From positions 1,267,647 through 1,331,646 of the forward strand of contig NZ_JAVDXU010000002.1 of NCBI RefSeq assembly GCF_031458095.1: DNA of 64,000 nt, given 5' to 3'. The position numbers were made by a program, and so were the translations under genes. The stretch is from Pelomonas saccharophila_A (GTDB lineage Bacteria; Pseudomonadota; Gammaproteobacteria; Burkholderiales; Burkholderiaceae_C). The notes under the pieces are model-generated. The model was not told the DNA's origin, searched no databases, and saw nothing but the letters and a program-made list of their open reading frames with translations. Shown piece by piece: positions 45,317-53,607 of the stretch. How positions within the stretch are numbered: position 1 is the stretch's first letter; every line of letters begins with the position of its first letter.

Positions 45317-46182
45317 TGCGTGTTCTCCAGGATGAGGTGTCCCACGGCGGTGTTCGAGGCGGGTACGTGATAGAAGCGATGCACCACTCGCGGGGGCGCA
45401 CCGCCGTGGATGTCCGCCATCGCGCCGCGGGCGATCAGCCACATGACGAGCTCGATGCCTTCCGAGCCGGCCTCGCGCACATATTCGTCATGCGGCACGC
45501 GCGACAGAGCCTCGGGCTCGGCGATGAGGCGGTCCAGGAAGCGGTTGTCCCACTCGCGGTTGATGAGGCCGGCGCGCGGGCCCTGCAGCTGGTGGCTCAT
45601 GCCGCCGGTGCCCCAGATCTGCACGTTCAAGTCCTGGTCGAAGGACTCGACGGCGCGGCGGATGGCCTGGCCGAGCATGAAGCAGCGCCGGCCCGACGGC
45701 ACGGGGTATTGCACGACGTTGACGGCAAAGGGGATGACGGGGCAGGGCCAGGCCCCCTTCGCCGGATCTTGCTGGCCGCACATCAGCGACAGCGGCACCG
45801 TCAGGCCGTGGTCGACGTCCATCCTGTTGACGATGGTCAGGTCGAAATCGTCCTGGATGACGCTGTGCGCGACGTGCGCGGCCAGCTCCGGGTGACCGAT
45901 GACGGGCGGCACCGGGCGCGGGCCCCAGCCTTCGTCGGCCGGCTCGAAGCGGGCCGCGGTGCCGATGGCGAAGGTCGGGATCAGGTCGAGGCTGAAGGCG
46001 GTGGCGTGGTCGTTGTAGACCAGGAAGACGACGTCGGGCCGGTTCTCGGCCAGCCAGCGCTTGGAGAAGTCGTAGCCGGTGAAGACGGGCTGCCAATAGG
46101 GCTCGGTGGTCTTGCCGAGGTCCAGGGCAGCGCCGATGGCGGGCACATGGGAGGTGTAGACGGAAGCGGTGATGCGGGCCAC
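45313..46182 (-). CDS. ligB: Protocatechuate 4,5-dioxygenase, beta (catalytic) subunit
   Basis: The product (289 aa) has the iron-site residues His12 (YTSHVPAIG) and His59 (YNDHATAF) and the GTGGMSHQLQG histidine typical of LigB-type class III extradiol dioxygenases. It opens protocatechuate between C4 and C5. The start is a GTG at 46182, one base after the ligA stop, with GGAAG upstream; this gives the conserved N-terminus, and the longer frame reads back through ligA. It forms a complex with LigA. Confidence 0.95.
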   Translation of the reverse strand: MARITASVYTSHVPAIGAALDLGKTTEPYWQPVFTGYDFSKRWLAENRPDVVFLVYNDHATAFSLDLIPTFAIGTAARFEPADEGWGPRPVPPVIGHPELAAHVAHSVIQDDFDLTIVNRMDVDHGLTVPLSLMCGQQDPAKGAWPCPVIPFAVNVVQYPVPSGRRCFMLGQAIRRAVESFDQDLNVQIWGTGGMSHQLQGPRAGLINREWDNRFLDRLIAEPEALSRVPHDEYVREAGSEGIELVMWLIARGAMADIHGGAPPRVVHRFYHVPASNTAVGHLILENTQ

Positions 46183-46183
46183 G

Positions 46184-46618
46184 TTATTTCTTCCCTGGTT
46201 GGCCCTGGGGCTGGCGGTGGGCCTGGGCGTCACCGTCCTCGCCGATGCGGCGGTTGCCTTCGATGGAGCGGCCACCCGACACCATCATGTCGCGGTATTC
46301 CTCTTCGCTCATGCCCGTCATGCTGCCTGCCATCTGCTGGAAGCTCTTGCCATCCGTGGCGCCGATCTTGGCCAGGAAGTAGATGTTGCCGCCCAGGCGT
46401 ATGCATTCGTTCAGGTCACGCGCTCGCACCGCGGCCTTCTGCGCATCGGTCATCGGCCACTCGTCGAGGTAGGCGCCCTCATCGGCCTTGAAGCGGGCGC
46501 GGTTGTCCGCCTTCATCAGCGACATGCAGAACTGGTTCAGCCAATAGCCCTTGCGGGACTGCTCGGCGTCGAAGATGGTGGTACCGGGGATGTCGGCGTA
46601 GGACTTGTCGAGAGGCAT
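46184..46618 (-). CDS. ligA: Protocatechuate 4,5-dioxygenase, alpha subunit
   Basis: The product (144 aa) is a LigA-type small subunit: IPGTTIFDAEQSRKGYWLN, FCMSLMKADNRARF, LGGNIYFLAKIG and a C-terminal SGGRSIEGNRR. It lids the LigB active site. Its ATG overlaps the ligI stop by one base (TGATG), so translation is coupled. The tail after residue 125 is polar and longer than the core requires. Confidence 0.95.
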   Translation of the reverse strand: MPLDKSYADIPGTTIFDAEQSRKGYWLNQFCMSLMKADNRARFKADEGAYLDEWPMTDAQKAAVRARDLNECIRLGGNIYFLAKIGATDGKSFQQMAGSMTGMSEEEYRDMMVSGGRSIEGNRRIGEDGDAQAHRQPQGQPGKK

Positions 46619-47532
46619 CAGCATTCCTCCGGCCAATAGAGGCGCATCGGATTGCTCACCAGCAGCTTGCGCTGCAGCTCAGGCGTCGGCGCGATGTGGG
46701 GGATGAAATCCACCAGCAGGCCGTCGTCGGGCATGTGGTCCTTCAGGTTGGGATGGGGCCAGTCGGTGCCCCACAAAACCCGGTCGGGGAACTCGTCCAT
46801 GACGCGGCGGGCGAAGGGCACGACGTCGCGATAGGCGTTGCGCTCGCCGTCCAGCGCGCGTGGGCCGGTGAGGGACAGGCGCTCGGGGCAGCTCAGCTTG
46901 CTCCAGACATTGGCGTTCTCGCCCATGAAGCGCAGGAAGAGCTGGAACTCGGGGCCGTCCACCGGCTTGCCCACATCGGGCCGGCCCATGTGATCGACGA
47001 CGACGGTGGTCGGCAGGGCGGTGAAGAAGTCCCACAGCTCGGGCAGGTCGGCAGCCTCGAAATAGATGACGACATGCCAGCCGAGTTTGGCGATGCGCGC
47101 GGCGATCTCTTGCAGTTCGTCCTTGGGCGTGAAGTCCACCAGCCGCTTGACGAAGTTGAAGCGCACGCCGCGCACGCCGGCCGCGTGCATGCGCTGCAGC
47201 TCGTCATTGCTGATGCCACGCCTGACGGTGACCACGCCACGCGCCTTGCCGCCCGAGCTTTGCAGCGCATCGATCAGCGCGCTGTTGTCGGCGCCATGGC
47301 AGGTGGCCTGCACGATGACGTTGCGCGCAAAGCCGAGGTGATCGCGCAGTGCGAACAACTGCTCCTTGCTGGCGTCGCAGGGCGTGTACTTTCGTTCGGG
47401 CGCAAACGGGAACTGCGCGCCGGGGCCGAACACATGGCAGTGCGCGTCCACGGCGCCGGCGGGCAACTGGAAGCGCGGCTTGCTGGGGTCGGCGTACCAG
47501 TCCAGCCAGCCGGGGGTCTTGGTGAATTCCAT
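46618..47532 (-). CDS. ligI: 2-pyrone-4,6-dicarboxylate hydrolase
   Basis: The product (304 aa) is an amidohydrolase-superfamily protein with DAHCHVFGP near 29-37, VDHMGRPDVGKP and GTDWPHPN, as in LigI. It hydrolyses 2-pyrone-4,6-dicarboxylate to 4-oxalomesaconate without a metal. It lies 6 bases after ligK and overlaps ligA by one base. Confidence 0.93.
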   Translation of the reverse strand: MEFTKTPGWLDWYADPSKPRFQLPAGAVDAHCHVFGPGAQFPFAPERKYTPCDASKEQLFALRDHLGFARNVIVQATCHGADNSALIDALQSSGGKARGVVTVRRGISNDELQRMHAAGVRGVRFNFVKRLVDFTPKDELQEIAARIAKLGWHVVIYFEAADLPELWDFFTALPTTVVVDHMGRPDVGKPVDGPEFQLFLRFMGENANVWSKLSCPERLSLTGPRALDGERNAYRDVVPFARRVMDEFPDRVLWGTDWPHPNLKDHMPDDGLLVDFIPHIAPTPELQRKLLVSNPMRLYWPEEC

Positions 47533-47538
47533 GTCAGA

Positions 47539-48222
47539 TCAATCGATGTAGCGCAGGCCGGCTTTTTCGAGCGGCTCGCGCATCTTGTACATGTCCAGGC
47601 CCAACACGCCCGAGGCCAGCTTGGCGCGCTTCTCGCCTTCCAGGCTCTCGCGCTTCAGCGCCGCCTCCAGCGTCTCGACTGCGCGCGCCGCCGGCACGCA
47701 GACGACGCCGTCGTCGTCCGCCACGATGACGTCGCCCGGCGTGACCAGCATGCCGGCGCAGACGACGGGGATATTGACCGAGCCGATCGTCGCCTTGATG
47801 CACCCCTTGCTGCTGATGCACCTGCTCCACACCGGGAAGCCCATCTGCTGCAGCGTCTTCACGTCGCGCACCCCGGCGTCGATGACGAGGGCGCGCGCAC
47901 CACGGGCCTGGAAGGAGGTGGCCAGCAGGTCGCCGAAATAGCCATCGGTGCATTCGGCCGTGATGGCGGCGACGACGATGTCGCCGGGAAGGATCTGCTC
48001 GGCCACGACATGCATCATCCAGTTGTCGCCCGGGTGCAGCAGCACGGTGACGGCCGTGCCCGAGACCTGGGCGCCTGGGTAGATGGGCCGCATATAGGGC
48101 TTGAGCAGGCCGACCCGGCCCATGGCCTCGTGCACGGTAGCCGAGCCGAGGGCGGCCAAGCCGTCGGCGGCCGCGCGGTCGGCTCGCTGGATGTTGCGGT
48201 AGACGACGCCGAGTTCGTACAT
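47539..48222 (-). CDS. ligK: 4-carboxy-4-hydroxy-2-oxoadipate / HMG aldolase
   Basis: The product (227 aa) is a class II aldolase of the RraA-like HMG/CHA group: SATVHEAMGR, the GDNWMMHVVAEQ loop, LVIDAGVRD with the metal-site aspartate, and the DDDGVVCVP motif. It splits 4-carboxy-4-hydroxy-2-oxoadipate to pyruvate and oxaloacetate, the last step of the pathway. It starts 2 bases after ligJ; the longer frame upstream reads back into that gene. Confidence 0.93.
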   Translation of the reverse strand: MYELGVVYRNIQRADRAAADGLAALGSATVHEAMGRVGLLKPYMRPIYPGAQVSGTAVTVLLHPGDNWMMHVVAEQILPGDIVVAAITAECTDGYFGDLLATSFQARGARALVIDAGVRDVKTLQQMGFPVWSRCISSKGCIKATIGSVNIPVVCAGMLVTPGDVIVADDDGVVCVPAARAVETLEAALKRESLEGEKRAKLASGVLGLDMYKMREPLEKAGLRYID

Positions 48223-48224
48223 GG

Positions 48225-49253
48225 TCACAGCCCCTTGGCCTTGAGTTGCGCATCCAGGCGCGGGAAGACGCGACGGGCGTTGCCCTCGTAGATGGCGTGG
48301 CGTTCCTCGTCGTTGAGGCTGGCCGTCGCCGCGACATAGCGCTTGGTGTCGTCGTAGTAATGGCCGGTCTCGGGGTCGATCCCGCGCACTGCGCCGATCA
48401 TCTCGCTGGCGAACAGGATGTTCTTGACCGGGATCACGTCGGTCAACAGATCGATGCCCGGCTGGTGGTAGACGCAGGTGTCGAAGAAGATGTTGTTCAG
48501 CAGATGCTCGTCCAGCAGCGGCTTCTTCAGCTCCTGGGCCAGGCCGCGGAAACGCCCCCAGTGGTAGGGCACGGCACCGCCGCCGTGGGGGATGAGGAAC
48601 TTCAGCGTCGGGAAGTCCTTGAACAGGTCGCCCGTCAGGCATTGCATGAAGGCCGTCGTGTCGGCATTCAGGTAATGGGCGCCGGTGGTGTGGAAGCAGG
48701 CGTTGCAGCTGGTCGAGACATGGATCATGGCCGGGATGTCCAGCTCGACCATCTTTTCGTAGACCGGGTACCAGTGGCGGTCGGTCAGCGGCGGGCTGGT
48801 CCAGTGGCCGCCCGACGGGTCGGGGTTCAGGTTGATGCCGACATTGCCGTACTGCTGCACGCACTTGACCAGCTCGGGGATGCAGGTCGCCGGGTCCGCG
48901 CCCGGCGACTGCGGCAGCATGGCCGCGGGCACGAAATGGTCGGGGAAGAGCTGCGAGACGCGATAGCAGAGCTCGTTGCAGATGGCGGCCCAGGTGCTCG
49001 ACGTCTGGAAGTCGCCGATGTGGTGAGCCATGAAGCTGGCGCGCGGGCTGAAGATGGTCAGGTCCGAGCCGCGCTGCTTCATCAGCCTGAGCTGGTTGGT
49101 CTCAATCGATTCGCGCAGTTCGTCGTCGCTGATCTTCAGCTCGCTGGCCTTGGGGGCGCGGGACGGGTCCTTCAGGCCGCCGATCTGCAGGTCGCGCCAG
49201 GCGCCGAGTGCCGCCGGGGCGGTCGTGTAGTGGCCGTGGACGTCGATGATCAT
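48225..49253 (-). CDS. ligJ: 4-oxalomesaconate hydratase
   Basis: The product (342 aa) is an amidohydrolase-fold protein with DVHGHYTTAP at 4-13, SCNACFHTTGAHYLNADT and LIPHGGGAVPYHWGR, as in LigJ/PmdE. It adds water to 4-oxalomesaconate to give 4-carboxy-4-hydroxy-2-oxoadipate. It lies 18 bases after the MFS gene and 2 before ligK. Confidence 0.93.
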   Translation of the reverse strand: MIIDVHGHYTTAPAALGAWRDLQIGGLKDPSRAPKASELKISDDELRESIETNQLRLMKQRGSDLTIFSPRASFMAHHIGDFQTSSTWAAICNELCYRVSQLFPDHFVPAAMLPQSPGADPATCIPELVKCVQQYGNVGINLNPDPSGGHWTSPPLTDRHWYPVYEKMVELDIPAMIHVSTSCNACFHTTGAHYLNADTTAFMQCLTGDLFKDFPTLKFLIPHGGGAVPYHWGRFRGLAQELKKPLLDEHLLNNIFFDTCVYHQPGIDLLTDVIPVKNILFASEMIGAVRGIDPETGHYYDDTKRYVAATASLNDEERHAIYEGNARRVFPRLDAQLKAKGL

Positions 49254-49271
49254 CAGCAGTTCTCCTTGTGG

Positions 49272-50636
49272 TCAGTGCGCGAGGGCGGCGCTGCGCTCGC
49301 CGCCGAAGCGGTCGGCATCGCGCTTGACCCACAGCGCCAGGGCGGCAATCGCGCCGGGCACGGCCAGCACCGCGAACACGGTGGTGATGCCCGCCTGCAT
49401 GGCGCCCAGCTGGGCCACCAGCAGCGAGCCAACGATGCCGCCGAAACGGCCGATGCCCAGCATCCACGACACGCCGGTGGCGCGGGCATTGGTGGGATAG
49501 AAGGCCGCGGCCAGGGCCGGCAGCGAGGACTGGGCGGTGTTCATCAGCGCACCGGCCAGGAAGACGCCGATGACGAGGGCGCCGACATGGCCGACCAGCT
49601 GGCCTATGGCCCAGACGGCCAGGGCCGTCAGCGCAAAGCCCGCGGCGATGATGCGATTGGGCTCGCCGCGGTCCATCAGCCAGCCGAACAAGACGGCGCC
49701 GACGCCGCCGAGCGGAAACAGGGCCGAGATCAGCGTGGCGGTGCGGGGGTCTATGCCGGCCTCCTTGAAGAGCAGGGGCATCCAGTTGATCAGCGCGTAG
49801 AAGATCACCAATCCCATGAAATAGGCGGCCCACAGCATCAGCGTGCCGAGGCGGTAGGGCCGCGCCAGCACCTGGGCCAGGCCGCCGCGCTCGTTGGTGA
49901 CGACGCGGGTCTCGCTCAGCGTGAAGCGCTCGATCTGGTGCACCTGCGCGCCGGCAATGCGCGCCAGCGCGGCACGGATGCGCTCGACGGGCTGGCGCCG
50001 CGTCACCATGAAGCGCACCGACTCGGGCAGGCGCAGGGCCAGCGCGAGGGCCAGGGCCAGCGGCACGACGCCGCCCAGCACCAGCACGCTCTGCCAGCCC
50101 CATTGCGGAATCATCCAGGCGGCCAGGAAGCCACCGAAGGCCGCACCCAGCGGGAAGCCGCAGAACATCAGATTGGTCAACATGGAGCGGCGCGAACTCG
50201 GGCAGTACTCGCTCATCAGCGTGACGGCGCTGGGCATGGCCGCACCCAGGCCCAGGCCGGTGATGAAGCGCAGCGCGGTCAGCTCGACGAGATTGCTGGC
50301 GAAGGCCGAGGCCAGCGTGGCGACGCCGAAGAGCAGCACCGTCGCCGCCAGCACGCGCTTGCGGCCGAGGCGGTCGGCGATGGGGCCCGACAGCAGGGCG
50401 CCGGCCGCGAGGCCGAACAGCGCGGCGCTCAGCACCGGCGCCAGCATGGGTTTGCTGACGCCCCAGTCCTTGATCAGCGACGGTGCGATATAGCCGATGG
50501 CGGCGGTGTCGAAGCCGTCCAGCAGCACGACGAAGAAGCACAGCGCGAAGACGAGCCACTGCCAGGCGGACAGCGGGTGGTCGTCGATGAGGCGCTGCAC
50601 GTCGGCCGTGCGCGCGGGATTCGAGGGGGTTGGCAA
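49272..50636 (-). CDS. Aromatic acid:H+ symporter of the PcaK/BenK MFS group
   Basis: The product (454 aa) has 12 membrane helices and the aromatic-acid transporter features: LLDGFDTAAIGYIAPSL in helix 1 with the essential aspartates, GPIADRLGRKRVL in loop 2-3 and GWLMDRGEPNRI in loop 8-9. It should bring protocatechuate or 4-hydroxybenzoate into the cell for the enzymes encoded downstream. It is separated by 25 bases from the ModA-like gene and by 18 from ligJ. Confidence 0.9.
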   Translation of the reverse strand: MPTPSNPARTADVQRLIDDHPLSAWQWLVFALCFFVVLLDGFDTAAIGYIAPSLIKDWGVSKPMLAPVLSAALFGLAAGALLSGPIADRLGRKRVLAATVLLFGVATLASAFASNLVELTALRFITGLGLGAAMPSAVTLMSEYCPSSRRSMLTNLMFCGFPLGAAFGGFLAAWMIPQWGWQSVLVLGGVVPLALALALALRLPESVRFMVTRRQPVERIRAALARIAGAQVHQIERFTLSETRVVTNERGGLAQVLARPYRLGTLMLWAAYFMGLVIFYALINWMPLLFKEAGIDPRTATLISALFPLGGVGAVLFGWLMDRGEPNRIIAAGFALTALAVWAIGQLVGHVGALVIGVFLAGALMNTAQSSLPALAAAFYPTNARATGVSWMLGIGRFGGIVGSLLVAQLGAMQAGITTVFAVLAVPGAIAALALWVKRDADRFGGERSAALAH

Positions 50637-50661
50637 GCTTGTCTCCGTCTATTGTTTGAGG

Positions 50662-51351
50662 TCAGGCCGCGCGCATGCCGTGCTGCTGCTTGAGCGCTTC
50701 GGTCGCCGGGCTGGCCATGAAATCCAGCAGCGCCTGGGCGGCCTCAGGCTGAGCCGCGTTGGCCGTCACCGCGCCGCTGAAGCGGCTGACGATTTCCGTG
50801 CCGGGCGGCATGCCGCCCAGCAGCCTGATGCCGGGCAGGTCCATCAATTCGCTGAGCTGCTGGAAGCCGATCTCGACCTCGCCGCTGGCCACCAGGCCGC
50901 CCACCGGCACGCCCGGGCGGGCCTGCACGAGGCGGGCCTTCAGCGCCTCGGTGACGCCCCAGCGCTCGAACAGCTGCAGCAGGGCCGTGCCGCTGGGGCC
51001 GGTCGAATAGCCGATGGCGCGGGCCCGCAGCAGGGTGGCGCGCAGGGCGGCCTCGCTGCCGACGTCGGGGCGCGGCGCCGCGGCCGGCACGGCGATCTCG
51101 ACGCTGGAGTCGGCGATGGGCCGCACGCTGCCGGGCCGCAGCCGGCCGGCGGCCTCCAGCTTGGCGATGGCCTCGCTGGCCAGCACGACGAGGTCGAAGG
51201 CCTCGCCCTCCTGCACGCGCCGCGCGGCGTCCACGCCCCCGACGGATTCCTGATGCACGGCCGGCGCGCCGGTCCTGGCATGGGCCTGGGCCAGGGCCGT
51301 CAGCAGATGGCGCGTGGCCATGGACGAGATCAGGGTGAGGGCGGTGCTCAT
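50662..51351 (-). CDS. ModA-like substrate-binding protein without signal peptide
   Basis: The product (229 aa) has a periplasmic-binding-protein type II fold of the molybdate-binding (ModA) group: TLISSMATRHLLTALAQ, FDLVVLASEAIAKL, YSTGPSGTALLQLFERWGV and PEAAQALLDFMASPATEAL. No signal peptide precedes the first strand and no ABC permease or ATPase genes are near, so uptake is unlikely. It is the first gene of the lig operon, which implies a part in aromatic metabolism such as a cytoplasmic binding or tautomerase-like function; that is inference. Confidence 0.8.
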   Translation of the reverse strand: MSTALTLISSMATRHLLTALAQAHARTGAPAVHQESVGGVDAARRVQEGEAFDLVVLASEAIAKLEAAGRLRPGSVRPIADSSVEIAVPAAAPRPDVGSEAALRATLLRARAIGYSTGPSGTALLQLFERWGVTEALKARLVQARPGVPVGGLVASGEVEIGFQQLSELMDLPGIRLLGGMPPGTEIVSRFSGAVTANAAQPEAAQALLDFMASPATEALKQQHGMRAA

Positions 51352-51374
51352 GAGGGGCGATTCTTCGCAGCCGA

Positions 51375-51415
51375 GCTCTATTGCGCTAGGTCTGGCTGGG
51401 GCTAGCAGCTAGAGC
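51375..51415. promoter_or_regulatory. Nested dyad in the lig operon/lysR promoter region
   Basis: GCTCTA (51375-51380) pairs with TAGAGC (51410-51415), and inside it GCTAG (51385-51389) pairs with CTAGC (51402-51406), all about one centre. The 97-base gap between the divergent ModA-like and lysR genes holds little else, so this is the likely LysR binding region for the lig operon. Confidence 0.5.
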
Positions 51416-51448
51416 AATCCGGCATGGGTTCTGCCAAGATGTCCATCC

Positions 51449-52357
51449 ATGACGCTGAACCAGATCGAGTACTTCATCCAGGTCGCCGAGCACGGCAGCT
51501 TCAGCAAGGCGGCCCTGGTGCTGGGCGTGGCCCAGCCGGCCCTGAGCCGGCAGGTGCGCGCGCTGGAGACCGAGCTGCATGAGACGCTGTTCCTGCGCAA
51601 CGGCCGCGGCGTGGAGCTGACCGAGGCGGGGCGGCGCCTGTTCGAGCATGGCCAGGGCATCCTGCATCTCGTCACCCAGGCGCGCGAGGACCTGAGCGCC
51701 CATCGCAACGAGCCGGTCGGCCAGATCGTCGTGGCCATGCCGCCGACGCAGGCGCGCATGCTGACCCTGCCGCTGATCGAAGCCTTCAAGCTCAGCTGTC
51801 CGCGCGGCCGCCTCGTCGTCATGGAGGGCTTCTCCACCCACCTGACCGAATGGCTGGTGTCGGGCCGGGCCGACCTGGCCCTGGTCTACAACCCCGAGCC
51901 GCTGCCGGCGCTGGAGATCCTGCCCCTGCGCGAAGAGTCGCTGCTGCTGCTGAGCCCCGCCAAGCTGGCTCCCAAGGCGCCGCTGACGCTGGAGGAGCTG
52001 TCGCGCTATCCCTTGATCATGCCGCAGCGTGGCCATGTGTTCCGCAAGCGCATGGAGGAGGCCGCGGCCATGGCCGGCGTGCAATTGCGCGTCGATTGGG
52101 AGGTGTCCAGCGTGCCGGCCATCCTCGACCTCGTCGCCGCCGGCCTCGGCCATGCGGCCCTCGGCGAGGACGTGGTGAGAGCCTTCGAGCATCCGGAGCG
52201 CCTGGCCGTCACGCGCTTCAAGGCCGTCGACGTGAAGACGACGCTGTGCCTGGTCACGCCGGCACTGAAGCGCTCGACGCCGCTGACCCAGCGCACCGCG
52301 GCTCTCCTGATGAAGCTGGTGCGCGAGCCGCGCCCTCACCAGGGCAGGCCGACATAG
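51449..52357 (+). CDS. LysR-family regulator, probably of the lig operon
   Basis: The product (302 aa) has a winged helix (about 2-62: MTLNQIEYFIQVAEHGSFSK, VAQPALSRQVRALE) and a LysR co-inducer domain with WLVSGRADLALVYNPEP. It is divergent from the lig operon, with a nested dyad in the gap; activation by a pathway intermediate is expected. Its last 22 bases overlap the end of the convergent pobA. Confidence 0.88.
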   Translation: MTLNQIEYFIQVAEHGSFSKAALVLGVAQPALSRQVRALETELHETLFLRNGRGVELTEAGRRLFEHGQGILHLVTQAREDLSAHRNEPVGQIVVAMPPTQARMLTLPLIEAFKLSCPRGRLVVMEGFSTHLTEWLVSGRADLALVYNPEPLPALEILPLREESLLLLSPAKLAPKAPLTLEELSRYPLIMPQRGHVFRKRMEEAAAMAGVQLRVDWEVSSVPAILDLVAAGLGHAALGEDVVRAFEHPERLAVTRFKAVDVKTTLCLVTPALKRSTPLTQRTAALLMKLVREPRPHQGRPT

Positions 52358-53520
52358 TTCTCGGCCATGGACGCCATCGCGGCGTCGGAGCTGACGACGT
52401 ATTCGAGTTCGGCGCGGTGCAGCTTGGCGTCGATCTCGGGCTCATTGGGCAGCTTGTGCATCAGGCTGGTGAACCACCAGGAGAAGCGCTCGGCCTTCCA
52501 GATGCGTGACAGGCAACGTGCCGAGTAATGCGCGATGCCGGCCTCGCTGCGTTCGCGGTAATGCTCGATCAGCGCCTGCGACAGATAGTGGACGTCTGAC
52601 GCGGCGAGGTTGAGCCCCTTGGCGCCGGTGGGCGGCACGATATGGGCAGCGTCGCCGGCGAGGAAGAGGCGGCCAAAGCGCATGGGCTCGGCGACAAAGC
52701 TGCGCAGCGGCGCGATGCTCTTTTCCAGTGATGGGCCGGTGACGAGGGCCGCGGCGGCCGCAGGGTCCAGGCGCGAGCGCAGTTCGTTCCAGAAGCGCTC
52801 GTCGCTCCAGTCGCCCGCCTGTTCGGTCAGCGGCACCTGCAGGTAGTAGCGGCTGCGCGTGCTGGAGCGCATGCTGCACAGCGTGAAGCCGCGTTCATGG
52901 CGGCCGTAAATCAGTTCGTGCGACACCGGCGGCGTGTCGCTGAGCAGGCCCAGCCAGCCAAAGGGATAGACCTTCTCGTGCGTGCGGATGGCCTCCGCCG
53001 GCACGCTGGCGCGGCTGACACCGTGATAGCCGTCGCAGCCGGCGATGTAGTCGCAATGAATTTCGATGCGCTCGCCGTCCACCGTGCAGCGCGCGCCCGG
53101 CTGATCACCGTCGAAGCCGAACAGTTCCACATCCGTCGCCGAGTACAGCGTCGGCTCGCCCGCCGCCGCGCGAGCCGCCATCAGGTCGCGCGTCACCTCG
53201 GTCTGGCCATAGACGGTGACCGACTTGCCGCCGGTCAGCCGGCTCAGGTCGATGTGATGGCGCTGGCCGTCGAACATCAGCTCGAAGCCGTGGTGCACCA
53301 GGCCCTCGGCGTGCAGGCGTGCAGCCACGCCGGCGCGGTCCAGCAGCTCGACGGTGGTCTGCTCCAGCACGCCGGCGCGGATGCGGCCCAGCACGTAGTC
53401 GCCGGTCTGGCGTTCGACGATGAGGTTGTCGATGCCAGCCTTGTGCAGCAGCTGGCCGAGCAGCAGGCCCGCGGGGCCCGCGCCGATGATGAGCACCTGG
53501 GTGCGCAATGTCTTCGTCAT
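52336..53520 (-). CDS. pobA: 4-hydroxybenzoate 3-monooxygenase
   Basis: The product (394 aa, the family's standard length) has the FAD motif IIGAGPAGLLLG, the AGCDGYHGVSR motif, RSRYYLQVP around the active-site tyrosine and FLAGDAAHIVPPTGAKGLN. It hydroxylates 4-hydroxybenzoate to protocatechuate with NADPH and oxygen, supplying LigAB. The frame is open 78 codons upstream, but the start at 53520 gives the true N-terminus. It is divergent from the frameshifted AraC-type gene, with 87 bases between. Confidence 0.95.
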   Translation of the reverse strand: MTKTLRTQVLIIGAGPAGLLLGQLLHKAGIDNLIVERQTGDYVLGRIRAGVLEQTTVELLDRAGVAARLHAEGLVHHGFELMFDGQRHHIDLSRLTGGKSVTVYGQTEVTRDLMAARAAAGEPTLYSATDVELFGFDGDQPGARCTVDGERIEIHCDYIAGCDGYHGVSRASVPAEAIRTHEKVYPFGWLGLLSDTPPVSHELIYGRHERGFTLCSMRSSTRSRYYLQVPLTEQAGDWSDERFWNELRSRLDPAAAAALVTGPSLEKSIAPLRSFVAEPMRFGRLFLAGDAAHIVPPTGAKGLNLAASDVHYLSQALIEHYRERSEAGIAHYSARCLSRIWKAERFSWWFTSLMHKLPNEPEIDAKLHRAELEYVVSSDAAMASMAENYVGLPW

Positions 53521-53607
53521 GTCTCGCTCCGTGGTGGCTGAAGCGTAGGCCGGCGACACCCGGCGGGCAATGGACGCCAGGAACCCAGGCTTGCACAATT
53601 CGAACCT

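Noticed and set aside
50662..51351. Molybdate ABC transporter component
   Set aside because: There is no signal peptide and no permease or ATPase genes, and the gene lies in an aromatic catabolic operon.
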